The translations under genes and the position numbers were made by a program. 64,000 nt of DNA from Lethocerus indicus (taxonomy: Eukaryota; Arthropoda; Insecta; Hemiptera; Belostomatidae), in the NCBI GenBank assembly GCA_019843655.1, contig JACDQD010000007.1, forward strand, positions 26,492,365 to 26,556,364, in the 5' to 3' direction. Shown here piece by piece: positions 63,952 to 64,000 of the stretch. A model generated the notes under the pieces. It had not been told where the DNA came from, searched no databases, and was given only the letters and a program-made list of their open reading frames with translations. Position 1 is the first letter of the stretch. Each line of letters starts with the position of its first letter.

Positions 63952-64000
63952 CTGCTAAACGGTTTAGGCTTCGCTGAAACAACAAACAATGGTATTTTAC

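Overview
This is a eukaryotic nuclear window, most likely from an arthropod and probably an insect. It is AT-rich, with GT-AG introns, long AT dinucleotide runs, many short non-autonomous DNA transposons (mariner-like with TA target sites, piggyBac-like with TTAA target sites, and a palindromic foldback family) and one very large satellite array. All protein-coding genes are split into short exons. I saw no bacterial features, CRISPR array, rRNA or convincing tRNA.

Layout, left to right. 1-6523 (+): seven 3'-terminal coding exons of CNOT4, an E3 ligase subunit of the CCR4-NOT deadenylase complex; its RING and RRM part lies left of the window. 6524-11900: AT-rich, mostly empty, with a mariner MITE and an orphan candidate exon. 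11913-13564 (-): a small Gly/Lys-rich protein encoded by two micro-exons and one larger exon, with CpG-rich sequence just upstream of its start. 14691-16450: nested tandem repeats, then an internally deleted mariner with both terminal repeats. 18768-19580 (-): ninjurin copy A, surrounded by degenerate CTAGGACAGTGCC-type repeats. 23893-24606: decayed mariner. 26226-44171 (+): complete eight-exon ASNSD1 (567 codons), whose sixth intron is about 10 kb and filled by a 104-bp satellite (33672-40567) inside a second, A/T-run repeat family. 44883-49853, perhaps to 51497 (-): ninjurin copy B. 51500-59500: repeat-rich, with foldback elements, MITEs and inverted repeats. 59994-62626 (-): complete four-exon FAM173-family lysine methyltransferase (ATPSCKMT/ANTKMT). 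63781-63951 (-): probable last exon of a gene running off the right edge.

The genes are unrelated housekeeping or membrane functions and do not form a pathway. The strongest genomic story is structural. Two ninjurin paralogues with the same intron position and phase flank ASNSD1. Pieces of ASNSD1 have been duplicated locally: the end of exon 7 next to itself, and exon 8 with its upstream intron inside the ninjurin B intron, where it has decayed. Long palindromic elements recur throughout. I did not find a convincing new multi-gene system; the intronic satellite with its dimeric higher-order structure is the most unusual object.
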